The notes: generated by a model not told the origin, from the letters alone. A stretch of DNA of 64,000 bases from an uncultured Geobacter sp. (GCA_903902855.1 CAIUWK010000011.1:1-64000); one strand, 5' to 3'. Shown: positions 41,505 through 50,797, numbered from the stretch's first letter. Numbers and translations are program-made.

Positions 41505-41832
41505 GGAGTATGATTCCTGTTTTTCGTATACAATTTCATGTGAAGTTTAGCGATACTAACAAAGAGCCTGTCACTTGTCAAGCGAGGAAACATCCTTTCC
41601 TCAAGAAAGAAAGGGTGTTGCGCGAGGTTGCCGCAAGGGGGCGCAACCGGTGATCTGTCATCTGTTAAGTATGACTATCATCGTCTCCTCAGGGTTCTCT
41701 TCTTTGGCCGGTTCAGCCGAGGGGGGGGGGACGGGAGAGTATGAATTGATAATCATGACCGTTTCAGGTAAAGTTCATCCTCCCTCCCCGGTTACGTGAC
41801 CCCCACCGCCTCTTTAAAGGATGAAGTGAACC
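41505..41832. other. Intergenic region between divergent genes
   Basis: No credible gene; the 74-residue ORF in the track has no protein-like character. It holds GAGGAAA/TTTCCTC (41582-41600) and GTTGCGC/GCGCAAC (about 41620-41650) hairpins and a G-run near 41720. As the space between the divergent aminotransferase and RND operons it should carry both promoters, but I cannot place them with confidence. Confidence 0.4.
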
Positions 41833-42951
41833 ATGAAGCTATCTGTAATAGTTCAAGTATCTGCCCTTGCGTTCCTCTTGTGCACCGCGTGCACGGGGAA
41901 AAAGGAAACTGTCAAGGCTAAACCCCCCGTGCCGGTAAAGGTCATCCGGGCGGTACAAAAGGATGTTCCTATCCGGATTAAGACCATCGGCACCATCGAA
42001 CCGTTCACCACCGTTGCCATCAAGTCACAGGTGAGCGGCCAGATCGCCCGGCTCCATTTTGCCGAAGGGAGTGACGTGATAACAGGGGCGTTGCTCATCA
42101 GCATCGATCCGGAACCGTTCCTGGCGACGCTGAAGCAATACGAGGCCGCCCTGGCCAAGGATCAGGCCCAGGCACTATTCGCCCGTGAACAGGCGGAGCG
42201 CTATGCGGGGCTGCTCAAGGAGGGGATCGTCACCCATGACCAGTACGACCTGCTCCGATCAAATGCCGATTCGTTGGCCGCCAACCTGGTTGCCGATCGT
42301 GCCGCCATCAAGAACGCCAAAATCCAGTTGGAGTACTGTTCCATCCGTTCACCCCTTTCCGGTCGAACGGGGACCATCGCCCTGCATGCGGGGAATCTGG
42401 TGAAGGCAAACGATCTCCCCATCGTTACCATCAACCAGATCAGCCCCATCTATGCCACATTTTCCCTCCCTGAAAAAAGACTGGCCGAACTGAAACAGGC
42501 TCTGGCCGGGGGGGAGTTGAAGCTGGAGGCCGTTATTCCCACCGAACCGGGGAGCAGCGAGGTAGGGACCATCAGTTTTCTGGATAACAGCGTGAATCCG
42601 GCCACGGGGACGATCAAACTCAAGGGGGTTTTCGCCAACAGGGGGCGTAAACTCTGGCCGGGGCAGTTTACCGACGTGGTTTTGACCCTGGCTTCGCGGC
42701 AGAATGCCGTGGTCGTCCCGACCCAGGCCATCCAGACCAGCCAGCAGGGAGAGTTTGTCTATCTGGTGAAGCCGGATAACAGGGTGGAGATGCGCCGGAT
42801 AACCTCTGCCGGGGTGGCGGGGGAGGAGACGGTCATCGGTAAGGGGGTTGCCGCAGGGGAGAGCGTGGTGGTGGACGGGCAACTCCGCCTGACCCCCGGA
42901 GCCTTGGTGACGACGAAAGAGCAGTCAACGGCTGCAGGAAAGAAGGAATGA
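41833..42951 (+). CDS. RND efflux membrane fusion lipoprotein
   Basis: Periplasmic adaptor of a tripartite efflux pump. The N-terminus is a lipoprotein signal with lipobox LCTAC (Cys about residue 20). The lipoyl-like motif GQIARLHFAEGSDV, a helical hairpin and IRSPLSGRTG follow, as in MdtA/AcrA-type proteins. The 372-residue length is normal. The stop overlaps the start of the transporter gene as ATGA. No outer-membrane channel gene is adjacent. Confidence 0.92.
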   Translation: MKLSVIVQVSALAFLLCTACTGKKETVKAKPPVPVKVIRAVQKDVPIRIKTIGTIEPFTTVAIKSQVSGQIARLHFAEGSDVITGALLISIDPEPFLATLKQYEAALAKDQAQALFAREQAERYAGLLKEGIVTHDQYDLLRSNADSLAANLVADRAAIKNAKIQLEYCSIRSPLSGRTGTIALHAGNLVKANDLPIVTINQISPIYATFSLPEKRLAELKQALAGGELKLEAVIPTEPGSSEVGTISFLDNSVNPATGTIKLKGVFANRGRKLWPGQFTDVVLTLASRQNAVVVPTQAIQTSQQGEFVYLVKPDNRVEMRRITSAGVAGEETVIGKGVAAGESVVVDGQLRLTPGALVTTKEQSTAAGKKE

Positions 42952-45900
42952 ACATCGCCGACATCTTCATCCGCCGACCGATCATGACCTCGCTGATCAT
43001 GATCGCCATCTTTATTTTCGGGGTGGTCTCCTATGAGCGGCTGCCGGTGAATGACCTCCCCAACGTGGATTTTCCCACCATCCAGGTCAATGCCTCCCTC
43101 CCCGGCGCCAATCCGGACACCATGGCCTCGGCGGTGGCGACCCCGCTGGAGAACCAGCTCTCCACCATTGCCGGCGTGGATTCCATGACCTCCACCAACG
43201 GTATCGGCACCACCAGGATCACCCTGCAGTTCAATCTTGATCGTGATATCGATGCCGCTGCCCAGGATGTGCAGGCGGCCATCTCGCTGGCAATCCGGCT
43301 GTTGCCCAAGAACATGCCGACCCCCCCGTCATTTCGTAAGGTTAACCCGGCTGATCAGCCGGTCCTCTATCTGGCGCTCAGCTCCTCGACCCTTCCCCTC
43401 TCCGCCGTTGACGAGTATGCCCAGACCCTCATCGCCCGCCGCATCTCCACCATCAGCGGTGTGGCCCAGGTGAACGTGAACGGCTCGCAGAAGTACGCGG
43501 TGAGGGCTCAGCTGGACCCCAAGGCGTTGGCCTCCCGACAGATCGGCATCGACGAGGTGGCCACAGCCATTGACGAGAGCAACGTCAATCTCCCCACCGG
43601 GGTTCTGGACGGGACCACGCAGGCCTTTACCATCGAGGCCAACGGGCAGCTGTTCAAGGCGGCCGCCTATCGGCGGCAGGTGGTGGCCTATCGGGACGGC
43701 TCACCGGTCCGGCTGGAAGAGCTGGGAACGGTGATCGACAGTGTGGAGAACAACAAGACGGCCGGCTGGTACAACAATACCCGCGCCATCGTCCTCACCA
43801 TCCAGCGCCAGCCGGGAACTAACACCATTCAGGTAGTGGACAACGTCAAGAAGCTCCTCCCCACCTTCCGGAGCCAGATGCCGGCATCGGTGGAGTTGAA
43901 CGTCCTCTTTGACCGCTCCACCCTGATCCGCGAATCCATGCACGATGTGAAGTTTACCCTGCTCCTGACCATCGGCCTGGTCATCATGGTGATCTTTCTC
44001 TTTCTGCGCAATCTTTCCGCCACTATTATCCCCTCACTGGCGGTCCCCATGTCCATCGTGGGGACCTTCACCATCATGCAGGTACTCGGTTTTTCTCTCA
44101 ACAACATCTCCATGATGGCCCTGACCCTGGCGGTGGGGTTTGTGGTGGATGACGCCATCGTCATGCTGGAGAATATCGTCCGGCACATGGAGCAGGGGGA
44201 GAGCGCCCTGGAGGCCGCCTTCAAGGGATCCCGGGAGATCGGTTTCACCATCATCTCCATGACCATCTCCCTGGTGGCGGTCTTTATACCGGTCCTGTTC
44301 ATGGGGGGGATTTTGGGGCGGCTGCTGCATGAGTTCGCCATCACCATCAGTGTGGCGATTCTGGTCTCCTGTTTCGTTTCCCTGACTCTGACCCCCATGC
44401 TTTGCAGCCGTTTTCTGCAACCACCGGCCACCCGGCAGCATGGCCGCCTTTTCCTGATCCTGGAGCGGTTCTTCGACGGCATGCTTCATCTTTACGAGCG
44501 TTCCCTGAAACAGGTGATCCGTTTTCGACGGACGACCATGGTGGTGACGCTCTTCATCACGCTCCTGACGGTCTGGCTTTTCAGGATCATCCCCATGGGA
44601 TTTTTGCCCACGGAGGACACCGGTCGGATCAATGCCGATACCGAAACGGCCCAAGGGACCTCTTTTGCCGACATGCAACTGCATCAGGAGGCGGTGGCCG
44701 CCATCATCGCCAGGGACCCCAACATCGAAGGGTTCATGTCATCCATCGGTGGTGGGCGCGGCAGCAACAACGGCAGTTTCTTCATGCGGCTCAAACCACG
44801 CAGCCAGCGGAAACTCTCCGCCGATGAGATCATCCAGGAGCTGCGCCCCAAGCTGGCCAGGGTTCCGGGGGTCCGCACCTTCCTGAAAAACGTCCCTTCC
44901 ATTCAGATCGGAGGGGTCAGCTCCAAAAGCCTCTACCAGTTCACCCTGCAGGGGCAGGATACGGACGAGCTGTACCGCGCTGCCGCCGATTTCGAGACAA
45001 AGCTGCGGGAGATCCCGGAGCTCATGGATGTGACCAGCGACCTGCAGATCAGCAACCCGCAGCTCCATCTGGAGATCAACCGGGACAAGGTGGCTGCGCT
45101 GGGAATGAGCGTCCTACAGGTGGAAGATGCCCTGGCCTATGCCTACGGTTCTCGCCAGGTCTCTTCCATCTTCGCCCCCACCAACCAGTACCAGGTCATC
45201 CTGGAGCTCGACCCGCTCTATCAGGGGGATCCGGCGGCGCTGGGGATGCTCTACATCCGCGCCAAATCCGGGCAGCTGATACCGCTGGAAACCATCGCCA
45301 CTATCTCCAAGAGCATCGGTCCGCTTTCGGTGAACCATCTGGGACAACTCCCGGCGGTAACCCTCTCCTTCAACCTCCGCCCCGGCGTGGCCCTGGGTGA
45401 CGCCATGAAGCTGGTGGAACAGCTCGCCGATTCGGCGCTCCCCGGCTCCGTCAGCACCGGTTTCCAGGGGACCGCCCAGGCATTTACCTCCTCCTTCAGC
45501 GGGTTATGGCTGCTGCTGATCATGGCGATCTTTGTCATCTATATCGTGCTGGGGGTGCTCTATGAGAGCTATATCCACCCCATCACCATCCTTTCCGGGC
45601 TGCCGGCCGCCGGTCTGGGGGCGCTGATTACCCTGATGGTCTTTCACTGCGATCTGAACATCTATGGCTTTGTGGGGATCATCATGCTCATCGGCATCGT
45701 CAAGAAGAACGCCATCATGATGATCGACTTCGCCCTGGAGGCGGAGCGGGAGTCGGGGAAGACGCCGCTGGACGCCATCTATGAGGGGGCCATCGTCCGG
45801 TTTCGGCCGATCATGATGACCACCATGGCGGCCCTCATGGGGACCCTCCCCATCGCCCTGGGGCTGGGGGCGGGAGGAGAATCCCGGCAACCGCTGGGGC

Positions 45901-46046
45901 TGGCGGTGGTGGGTGGTTTGTTGACGTCCCAACTGTTGACTCTCTACATAACCCCCGTGGTCTACTATTACATGGATCAATTGCTCCGGAAGGTCCGGCC
46001 GGGAAGTTATCGGCGGACAGATACGTCCTTCCCTTACCCGTCGTAA
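42948..46046 (+). CDS. RND efflux transporter, HAE1 (AcrB/MdtB) type
   Basis: Proton-driven inner-membrane pump of 1032 residues with twelve predicted membrane helices and two large periplasmic loops. Family landmarks are FIRRPIMTSLIMIAI at the N-terminus, the fourth helix proton-relay region GFVVDDAIVMLENI with paired Asp, and GIVKKNAIMMIDFAL later. The hydrophobic-drug (HAE1) branch is likely rather than the heavy-metal branch. Coupled to the fusion lipoprotein. The gene ends just before the restriction island. Confidence 0.95.
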   Translation: MNIADIFIRRPIMTSLIMIAIFIFGVVSYERLPVNDLPNVDFPTIQVNASLPGANPDTMASAVATPLENQLSTIAGVDSMTSTNGIGTTRITLQFNLDRDIDAAAQDVQAAISLAIRLLPKNMPTPPSFRKVNPADQPVLYLALSSSTLPLSAVDEYAQTLIARRISTISGVAQVNVNGSQKYAVRAQLDPKALASRQIGIDEVATAIDESNVNLPTGVLDGTTQAFTIEANGQLFKAAAYRRQVVAYRDGSPVRLEELGTVIDSVENNKTAGWYNNTRAIVLTIQRQPGTNTIQVVDNVKKLLPTFRSQMPASVELNVLFDRSTLIRESMHDVKFTLLLTIGLVIMVIFLFLRNLSATIIPSLAVPMSIVGTFTIMQVLGFSLNNISMMALTLAVGFVVDDAIVMLENIVRHMEQGESALEAAFKGSREIGFTIISMTISLVAVFIPVLFMGGILGRLLHEFAITISVAILVSCFVSLTLTPMLCSRFLQPPATRQHGRLFLILERFFDGMLHLYERSLKQVIRFRRTTMVVTLFITLLTVWLFRIIPMGFLPTEDTGRINADTETAQGTSFADMQLHQEAVAAIIARDPNIEGFMSSIGGGRGSNNGSFFMRLKPRSQRKLSADEIIQELRPKLARVPGVRTFLKNVPSIQIGGVSSKSLYQFTLQGQDTDELYRAAADFETKLREIPELMDVTSDLQISNPQLHLEINRDKVAALGMSVLQVEDALAYAYGSRQVSSIFAPTNQYQVILELDPLYQGDPAALGMLYIRAKSGQLIPLETIATISKSIGPLSVNHLGQLPAVTLSFNLRPGVALGDAMKLVEQLADSALPGSVSTGFQGTAQAFTSSFSGLWLLLIMAIFVIYIVLGVLYESYIHPITILSGLPAAGLGALITLMVFHCDLNIYGFVGIIMLIGIVKKNAIMMIDFALEAERESGKTPLDAIYEGAIVRFRPIMMTTMAALMGTLPIALGLGAGGESRQPLGLAVVGGLLTSQLLTLYITPVVYYYMDQLLRKVRPGSYRRTDTSFPYPS

Positions 46047-46049
46047 CCA

Positions 46050-46058
46050 TGCTATAAA
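46050..46058 (+). promoter_or_regulatory. Extended -10 promoter of the restriction-modification genes
   Basis: TGCTATAAA fits an extended -10 element (TGn followed by TATAAA) a few bases after the RND stop, about 28 bases ahead of the methylase ATG. No good -35 is present, as is common for extended -10 promoters. Confidence 0.5.
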
Positions 46059-46086
46059 ATTCGTACTAAAACAGGCGCGTGTCCCC

Positions 46087-47361
46087 ATGGAAACAATGAT
46101 AAACGATACGGGAATTACGATTCTCGACGAGGAAAAGGTTTATCACGATCGCATCTCCGGCAAGTTAAATGAAAAATACAAGCCGAAGCTTATCGACCTC
46201 TTTGCCGGTGCGGGCGGGATGACGGCCGGTTTCTCCGCATTTTTCGGACATAACTTTGAAGTCGTTTGGTCGAATGATTTCAACGCCTATGCCGCTCATA
46301 CCTATAACGCCAATTTCGGGGAGCACTGTAGTGTCGGCGATATCGTAGACATTCTGGAGGACCCTGAAACCGAGGTTCCCAAAGCCGATGTCGTTATCGG
46401 TGGTCCTCCGTGTCAGGGATTCAGTCTGTTGAATAAGAACAAGGACGGCGACCCCCGTAAACAGCTTTGGCGGCCGTTTATGGAAGTGGTAAAGCGCTCC
46501 GGTGCCTCCGTTTTCGTCATGGAGAATGTCCCTGAACTGCTCAGTTCCCTCGAATGCAAAGAGGTTTATGGGCTGGCCGGAGCCATGGGATTTGCATTGT
46601 CTTGTGCCAAGCTGTGTGCCGCCGACTATGGAGCCCCACAGGTTCGTTGGCGAGCATTTATAGTCGGCTGTAAGTTTGCGGATCCTGAAGCGGTATTTCC
46701 GCCGAAGCGAACTAATTACCCGACCAGCGGGCAAAGAAGACGTTTTATCGAAAGAGACGTTTCTTACGTTGAGGATGCAAAACCATACCGGACTGTAAAA
46801 GATGCCATCGGCGATCTTCCTCCTCCCAAAGGAACGGATATCAGGCATGAAAAAGCCCCGTTTGATCTTCATTTCGGAAGGAATCCTACGGCAAAAAGTC
46901 TTAAACGATATAAAGCGATCCCGGATGAAGGAATGAATCGTTTTGACCTTCAGATACGGGCGCCGGAATTGACACCGGATTGCTGGATACGGAAGAAGAC
47001 CGGCGGCACGGACCTTTTCGGACGTTTATGGTGGGATAAGCCCTCAGTAACCATACGTACCGAGTTCTATAAACCGGAAAAAGGAAGATACCTGCACCCG
47101 GTTGAGAACCGACCTATTACTCACAGGGAGGCCGCCCGTTTTCAGTCATTCCCGGACGGATTTAGGTTCCTGGGGTCGAAGGTCGAAATCGCCAAACAAA
47201 TCGGCAATGCCGTCCCCTGTGAATTGGCGGCAAGAATCGCCGATAGCGTCTATGCACTGTTGCTGTCGAAAGAGGCTACCGAGTGTCGGACATCTTCACC
47301 AAAGAAAAACGCAGCGATATCATGTCCCGCGTCAAAGGCAGCAACACGAAGCCGGAAATAG
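46087..47361 (+). CDS. DNA (cytosine-5) methyltransferase
   Basis: C5 DNA methylase of 424 residues with the ordered motifs I LIDLFAGAGGMTAGF, IV GGPPCQGFS (catalytic Cys), VI ENVPE, VIII QVRWRAFIVG, a variable target-recognition region (about 230-320) and X QIGNAVP. The tail after motif X overlaps vsr by 79 bases in another frame. DNA is visibly AT-richer than the flanking RND and cytochrome genes, a sign of transfer. It protects DNA against the linked nuclease and creates m5C sites that Vsr would guard. Specificity unknown. Confidence 0.93.
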   Translation: METMINDTGITILDEEKVYHDRISGKLNEKYKPKLIDLFAGAGGMTAGFSAFFGHNFEVVWSNDFNAYAAHTYNANFGEHCSVGDIVDILEDPETEVPKADVVIGGPPCQGFSLLNKNKDGDPRKQLWRPFMEVVKRSGASVFVMENVPELLSSLECKEVYGLAGAMGFALSCAKLCAADYGAPQVRWRAFIVGCKFADPEAVFPPKRTNYPTSGQRRRFIERDVSYVEDAKPYRTVKDAIGDLPPPKGTDIRHEKAPFDLHFGRNPTAKSLKRYKAIPDEGMNRFDLQIRAPELTPDCWIRKKTGGTDLFGRLWWDKPSVTIRTEFYKPEKGRYLHPVENRPITHREAARFQSFPDGFRFLGSKVEIAKQIGNAVPCELAARIADSVYALLLSKEATECRTSSPKKNAAISCPASKAATRSRK

Positions 47362-47705
47362 CGGTAAGGAAACTTCTGCACGCCATGGGTTTCCGTTTTC
47401 GGCTTCATGGGAAAAAACTTCCGGGCAAACCCGATATCGTTTTACCGCGACACAGGAAAGCCGTTTTCGTAAACGGCTGCCTTTGGCACGGTCATATCGG
47501 CTGCAAACGGTCAAAGCGCCCATCCAGCAACGTCGAGTTCTGGCAAACAAAGATTTCAGCCAACATGGAGAGGGATGCTCGGGACAACCGGGAATTGAAT
47601 AATCTCGGTTGGAAAGTCCTTGTCGTTTGGACATGCGAAATCAGGAATAAGGAACTACTTGAAGAAAAATTGAAGAGGTTCATGGAAAATGGCGAAACGG
47701 CGTAA
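47283..47705 (+). CDS. vsr: Very short patch repair (Vsr) endonuclease
   Basis: Nicks DNA at T:G mismatches that arise when 5-methylcytosine deaminates. The 140-residue protein matches the family through RSDIMSRVKGSNTKPE, the catalytic Asp in GKPDIVLP, FVNGCLWHGH and the SSNVEFWQTKI segment. It starts at GTG and overlaps the methylase by 79 bases and the next gene by 17, so the three genes form one compact unit. Confidence 0.93.
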   Translation: MSDIFTKEKRSDIMSRVKGSNTKPEIAVRKLLHAMGFRFRLHGKKLPGKPDIVLPRHRKAVFVNGCLWHGHIGCKRSKRPSSNVEFWQTKISANMERDARDNRELNNLGWKVLVVWTCEIRNKELLEEKLKRFMENGETA

Positions 47706-48609
47706 TCAAAATAACCCGGAAGAACTCAGGGTAAAGCTCGTATCCCTTTTGACGGACTTTGAGCTGGAGTTGCATCAAGATGATCTCCGGTCGAAGGTTC
47801 TAGCTCTTGTGCCGGTCCATAATTTGCTCCGAGACCTTGGAAGCTCACTCCTTACAGGTGAGTGCGCTGCCGCGGCTCGTGACCGTATCCTCTTTTACTT
47901 TCGGAAATATCCCCTGGTCATTATCGGCGGGGAAGAAATCATGGTCGTCGCGGGTATCAGTGAGTGGGCGCGCCGCCTTCGCGAACTCCGGGTTGAGTTC
48001 GGATGGAGTATCGTCAGTGGTGCCACCGCAAAGGAAATGGCGAAAGAAGAAGATTTCGGTTTTGAAGTATCCGAGATGAAGAGCGACGATTATATTCTTC
48101 TGGACGCCACGGAGGACAGAGACGCGGCGTTCCGGTGGAATTCGGCGAACGAAATTCGCCGGATGAAGATCAGTATCAGGGACAGAATACTGCTCTACTT
48201 CAGCCGAAATATCGGGAAGCATATTAACGGCGAAGAATTGCGGTATGTCGCGGGCAACAGCACCGAATGGGCACGCCGGGTCAGGGAGCTGCGCACGGAA
48301 CTCGGCTGGCTGATAATGACTCAGGCGACGGGTATGCCTGAATTGCCGGTGGGAATGTATACCCTCGTCAGCGATCGGCAGTCTCCCGAACATGAGCGGG
48401 TAATAAAAGACCATGTGCGTAGGGAAGTATTGCAGCGGGACGATTACAAATGTCGGAAATGCGGTTGGCGTCATGAAAACTGGAATCCGTCAGACCCAAG
48501 ACACCTTGAAGCCCACCATATTAAGCTACATGCGGAAGGTGGAGAGAACACGATGGAGAATCTTATTACCCTCTGCTGTACTTGCCATGACAAGGTTCAC
48601 GCCGGATAA
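47689..48609 (+). CDS. HNH endonuclease with duplicated winged-helix-like unit (probable restriction enzyme)
   Basis: A 306-residue protein. A unit with GGEEIMVVAGISEWARRLREL and EFGWSI (about residues 82-107) recurs as NGEELRYVAGNSTEWARRVREL and ELGWLI (about 180-206), each following an RDRILxYF helix, so there are two tandem DNA-binding-like domains. The C-terminal HNH nuclease has CRKCGW, the metal-binding LEAHHIKLHAEGG and CCTCHDKVH. Its place directly after methylase and vsr makes it the likely cognate restriction enzyme. I do not recognise a characterised enzyme; specificity unknown. Confidence 0.78.
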   Translation: MAKRRNQNNPEELRVKLVSLLTDFELELHQDDLRSKVLALVPVHNLLRDLGSSLLTGECAAAARDRILFYFRKYPLVIIGGEEIMVVAGISEWARRLRELRVEFGWSIVSGATAKEMAKEEDFGFEVSEMKSDDYILLDATEDRDAAFRWNSANEIRRMKISIRDRILLYFSRNIGKHINGEELRYVAGNSTEWARRVRELRTELGWLIMTQATGMPELPVGMYTLVSDRQSPEHERVIKDHVRREVLQRDDYKCRKCGWRHENWNPSDPRHLEAHHIKLHAEGGENTMENLITLCCTCHDKVHAG

Positions 48610-48660
48610 CGTCACTGCCGTCCGGTGAAATGGCGGCACAATACCGGCATATGGCCGCAC

Positions 48661-48711
48661 GGGAAGGGGGACGCTCCGGCAAAAATGGAGAATTGTCCCC
48701 TTCCGGAGCGG
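48661..48711 (+). other. Possible pseudoknot-forming element downstream of the restriction genes
   Basis: GGAAGGGGGAC (48662-48672) pairs with GTCCCCTTCC (48695-48704), and CGCTCCGG (48672-48679) pairs with CCGGAGCG (48703-48710). The order 1-2-1'-2' is that of an H-type pseudoknot, or of two alternative hairpins. No T-run follows. It could be a 3'-end structure or a leader element of the CbcL-like gene. Confidence 0.45.
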
Positions 48712-48810
48712 GCTTGATACCCCGGAACCGGCGCAGATGTTACCTCCGGGAGCTTCCCTGAGGGGACTCTTCCTGATTCATTGGAAAACTTCCGACGAAA
48801 CAGTCTCTTT

Positions 48811-48826
48811 TGGCACTTATCTTGTA
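48811..48826 (+). promoter_or_regulatory. Possible sigma-54-like promoter of the CbcL-like gene
   Basis: TGGCAC and TTGTA have the -24/-12 spacing (GG to the -12 pair is 10 bases), but the -12 dinucleotide is GT rather than the consensus GC. The leader would be about 55 bases. A weak candidate only. Confidence 0.3.
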
Positions 48827-48891
48827 GAACAGATCGTTTCTGTAGCGTCAGCTTATTGATAAGGCGCAAACGACAACCAAGGAGGCGACGC

Positions 48892-50748
48892 ATGCGGCAT
48901 AACTGGTTCAACGTGGTACTCGTACTTTCACTTCTGACCTTCACGGCTCTTCCCGCGATGGCCGAACATGGGATGGCCATTGATCCGGCCACCTGTCTCG
49001 GCTGTCATGGCGGCAAGATCTCCATGACGGCCTTTGCCGCGTCGGTGCATGGCAAGAACGCCTGCACCAGTTGCCATGTGGATATCACCGACCTTGCCAA
49101 ACATATGCGCAAGGAGATCAAGGTTCAGAAGGTTGCCTGCGACCGCTGCCATAAGAAACAGACAGCGGAACATTACCTCAGTGTTCATACGCAAAAAGGG
49201 GTCAGCTGCGCCGATTGCCATACGGATGTTCATACCCACCAGTACTGGAAGGGTGACAAGAAGATCGTCATCGCCAAGTGTATCCAGTGCCACGACAAGG
49301 AGGCCGGCTACCGGAATTCTGTCCATGGCAAGGCGGTGGCCAGGGGTGTTCAGGATTCGGCCGCCTGCCATGATTGCCACAACCTGCATGACATTAAGGC
49401 AGTGGGGGACGGGAAGTCTCATGATGTCCGTGAATTCCACACCAAGGTCTGCATGAAGTGCCACAGCAACGAAGAGATGATGAAGCGGAACAGGGTCACC
49501 AATGTTGCCGTGGAAAGTTACATGGCCAGCTACCACGGGAAAAACTATCGTCTCGGTTTTCCGGAAAAAGTTGCGGGGTGCGCCGACTGCCACTCCGCCC
49601 ACAATGTCCTCCCGGCCAAAGATCCCAATTCCACCGTCAACCCCAATAATCTGGTGAAGACCTGCTCTCAGTGCCACAAGAAGGTAACCGCGCTTTTCAC
49701 TGCGTACTACCCCCATGGTGAGCACACGGATCGGAAGAACTACCCCATCCTTTTCTGGACCTTTGTCTGCATGACCGGCCTGCTGGCATCCACCTTCGCC
49801 GTTTTCTGGCTCCATACTCTCCTCTGGATGTTCCGCGGCTTCGTGGAAAACCGGCAGCGGGAAGATGCCCTCATGGCGGGGCATGTCCATCACGTCATTC
49901 CTGACGCCCACAAGCATTACCGGCGGTTTAACGGAAAACATATTACGCTCCACATCATGGTCATCACCAGTTTCCTGGGGCTCTCGCTCACCGGGCTCCC
50001 CCTCAAGTTCAGTGATCAGGCGTGGGCCATGACGCTTATGAACATGTACGGCGGGACCGCTGCCGCCGGACTCATCCACCGCGTCTGCGCCGTCATCACC
50101 TTTCTCTATTTTGCCGGGGCGATACTCATGAGCATCCACTTCCTCTTTATCCGGAAGGATGTTCCCGGCAATTGCATCCAGCGGCTGTTCGGTCCCGACT
50201 CCCTCTGCCCCAATTTGCGGGATCTGAAGGACGTGACCGGCATGGTACGGTGGTTCCTCTTCCGGGGGCCCAAGCCAGCCTTTGATCGCTGGACCTACTG
50301 GGAAAAGTTCGACTTCCTGGCGGTCTTCTGGGGGATGTTCGCCATCGGCGGCTCCGGGTTGATGCTCTGGTTCCCGGAATTCTTCGGCATCTTCCTCCCC
50401 GGTTGGGCGTTCAATGTGGCCACCATCATCCATTCCGACGAGGCGCTTTTGGCCACCGGCTTCATCTTCACGGTCCACTTCTTCAACACCCATGGCCGCC
50501 CGGAGAAGTTCCCCATGGACTTCGTCATCTTCAATGGGGAGATGACCAAGGAAGAGTTCATCGAGGAGCGTGGCGACCAGTGGGCTCGCTATGAGGAGCG
50601 GGGGATCTCCGATCAGTTCAAGGTGGAGAAGAGCAGCGGCGTGCTGTATGATTTCCTGTTCAAGGGATTCGGCTTCACGGCGCTCTTCATCGGGATTTCG
50701 CTCCTGTTGCTCATGGTCTACGCCTTCATCGGCGGTAGCGGCCACTAG
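48892..50748 (+). CDS. cbcL: Nine-haem cytochrome c fused to cytochrome b (CbcL-like quinol oxidase)
   Basis: From ATG 48892 (after AAGGAGG) the protein is 618 residues. A signal peptide ends near PAMAEHG. The periplasmic part holds nine CxxCH haem c motifs (CLGCH, CTSCH, CDRCH, CADCH, CIQCH, CHDCH, CMKCH, CADCH, CSQCH) over residues about 30-265. The C-terminal half has membrane helices with conserved His, like the b-type subunit of Ni/Fe hydrogenase or formate dehydrogenase. This is the architecture of Geobacter CbcL, an inner-membrane menaquinol oxidase for low-potential acceptors. The track's longer start is not supported. Confidence 0.85.
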   Translation: MRHNWFNVVLVLSLLTFTALPAMAEHGMAIDPATCLGCHGGKISMTAFAASVHGKNACTSCHVDITDLAKHMRKEIKVQKVACDRCHKKQTAEHYLSVHTQKGVSCADCHTDVHTHQYWKGDKKIVIAKCIQCHDKEAGYRNSVHGKAVARGVQDSAACHDCHNLHDIKAVGDGKSHDVREFHTKVCMKCHSNEEMMKRNRVTNVAVESYMASYHGKNYRLGFPEKVAGCADCHSAHNVLPAKDPNSTVNPNNLVKTCSQCHKKVTALFTAYYPHGEHTDRKNYPILFWTFVCMTGLLASTFAVFWLHTLLWMFRGFVENRQREDALMAGHVHHVIPDAHKHYRRFNGKHITLHIMVITSFLGLSLTGLPLKFSDQAWAMTLMNMYGGTAAAGLIHRVCAVITFLYFAGAILMSIHFLFIRKDVPGNCIQRLFGPDSLCPNLRDLKDVTGMVRWFLFRGPKPAFDRWTYWEKFDFLAVFWGMFAIGGSGLMLWFPEFFGIFLPGWAFNVATIIHSDEALLATGFIFTVHFFNTHGRPEKFPMDFVIFNGEMTKEEFIEERGDQWARYEERGISDQFKVEKSSGVLYDFLFKGFGFTALFIGISLLLLMVYAFIGGSGH

Positions 50749-50766
50749 CATACCTCTGTTTGTCTC

Positions 50767-50797
50767 ACCGGAGGGCTGCCCTGCAGCCCTCCGGTTC
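50767..50797 (+). terminator. Hairpin after the CbcL-like gene
   Basis: ACCGGAGGGCTGC and GCAGCCCTCCGGT form a perfect 13-bp stem with a three-base loop, 19 bases after the stop, followed by TCTCC. Stem strength is high but the T-run is poor, so it may stop transcription only partly or protect the mRNA end. Confidence 0.65.

Noticed and set aside
41575-41799. 74-residue plus ORF ahead of the efflux genes
   Set aside because: Biased composition over hairpins and a G-run; no ribosome binding site or conserved-looking segment.
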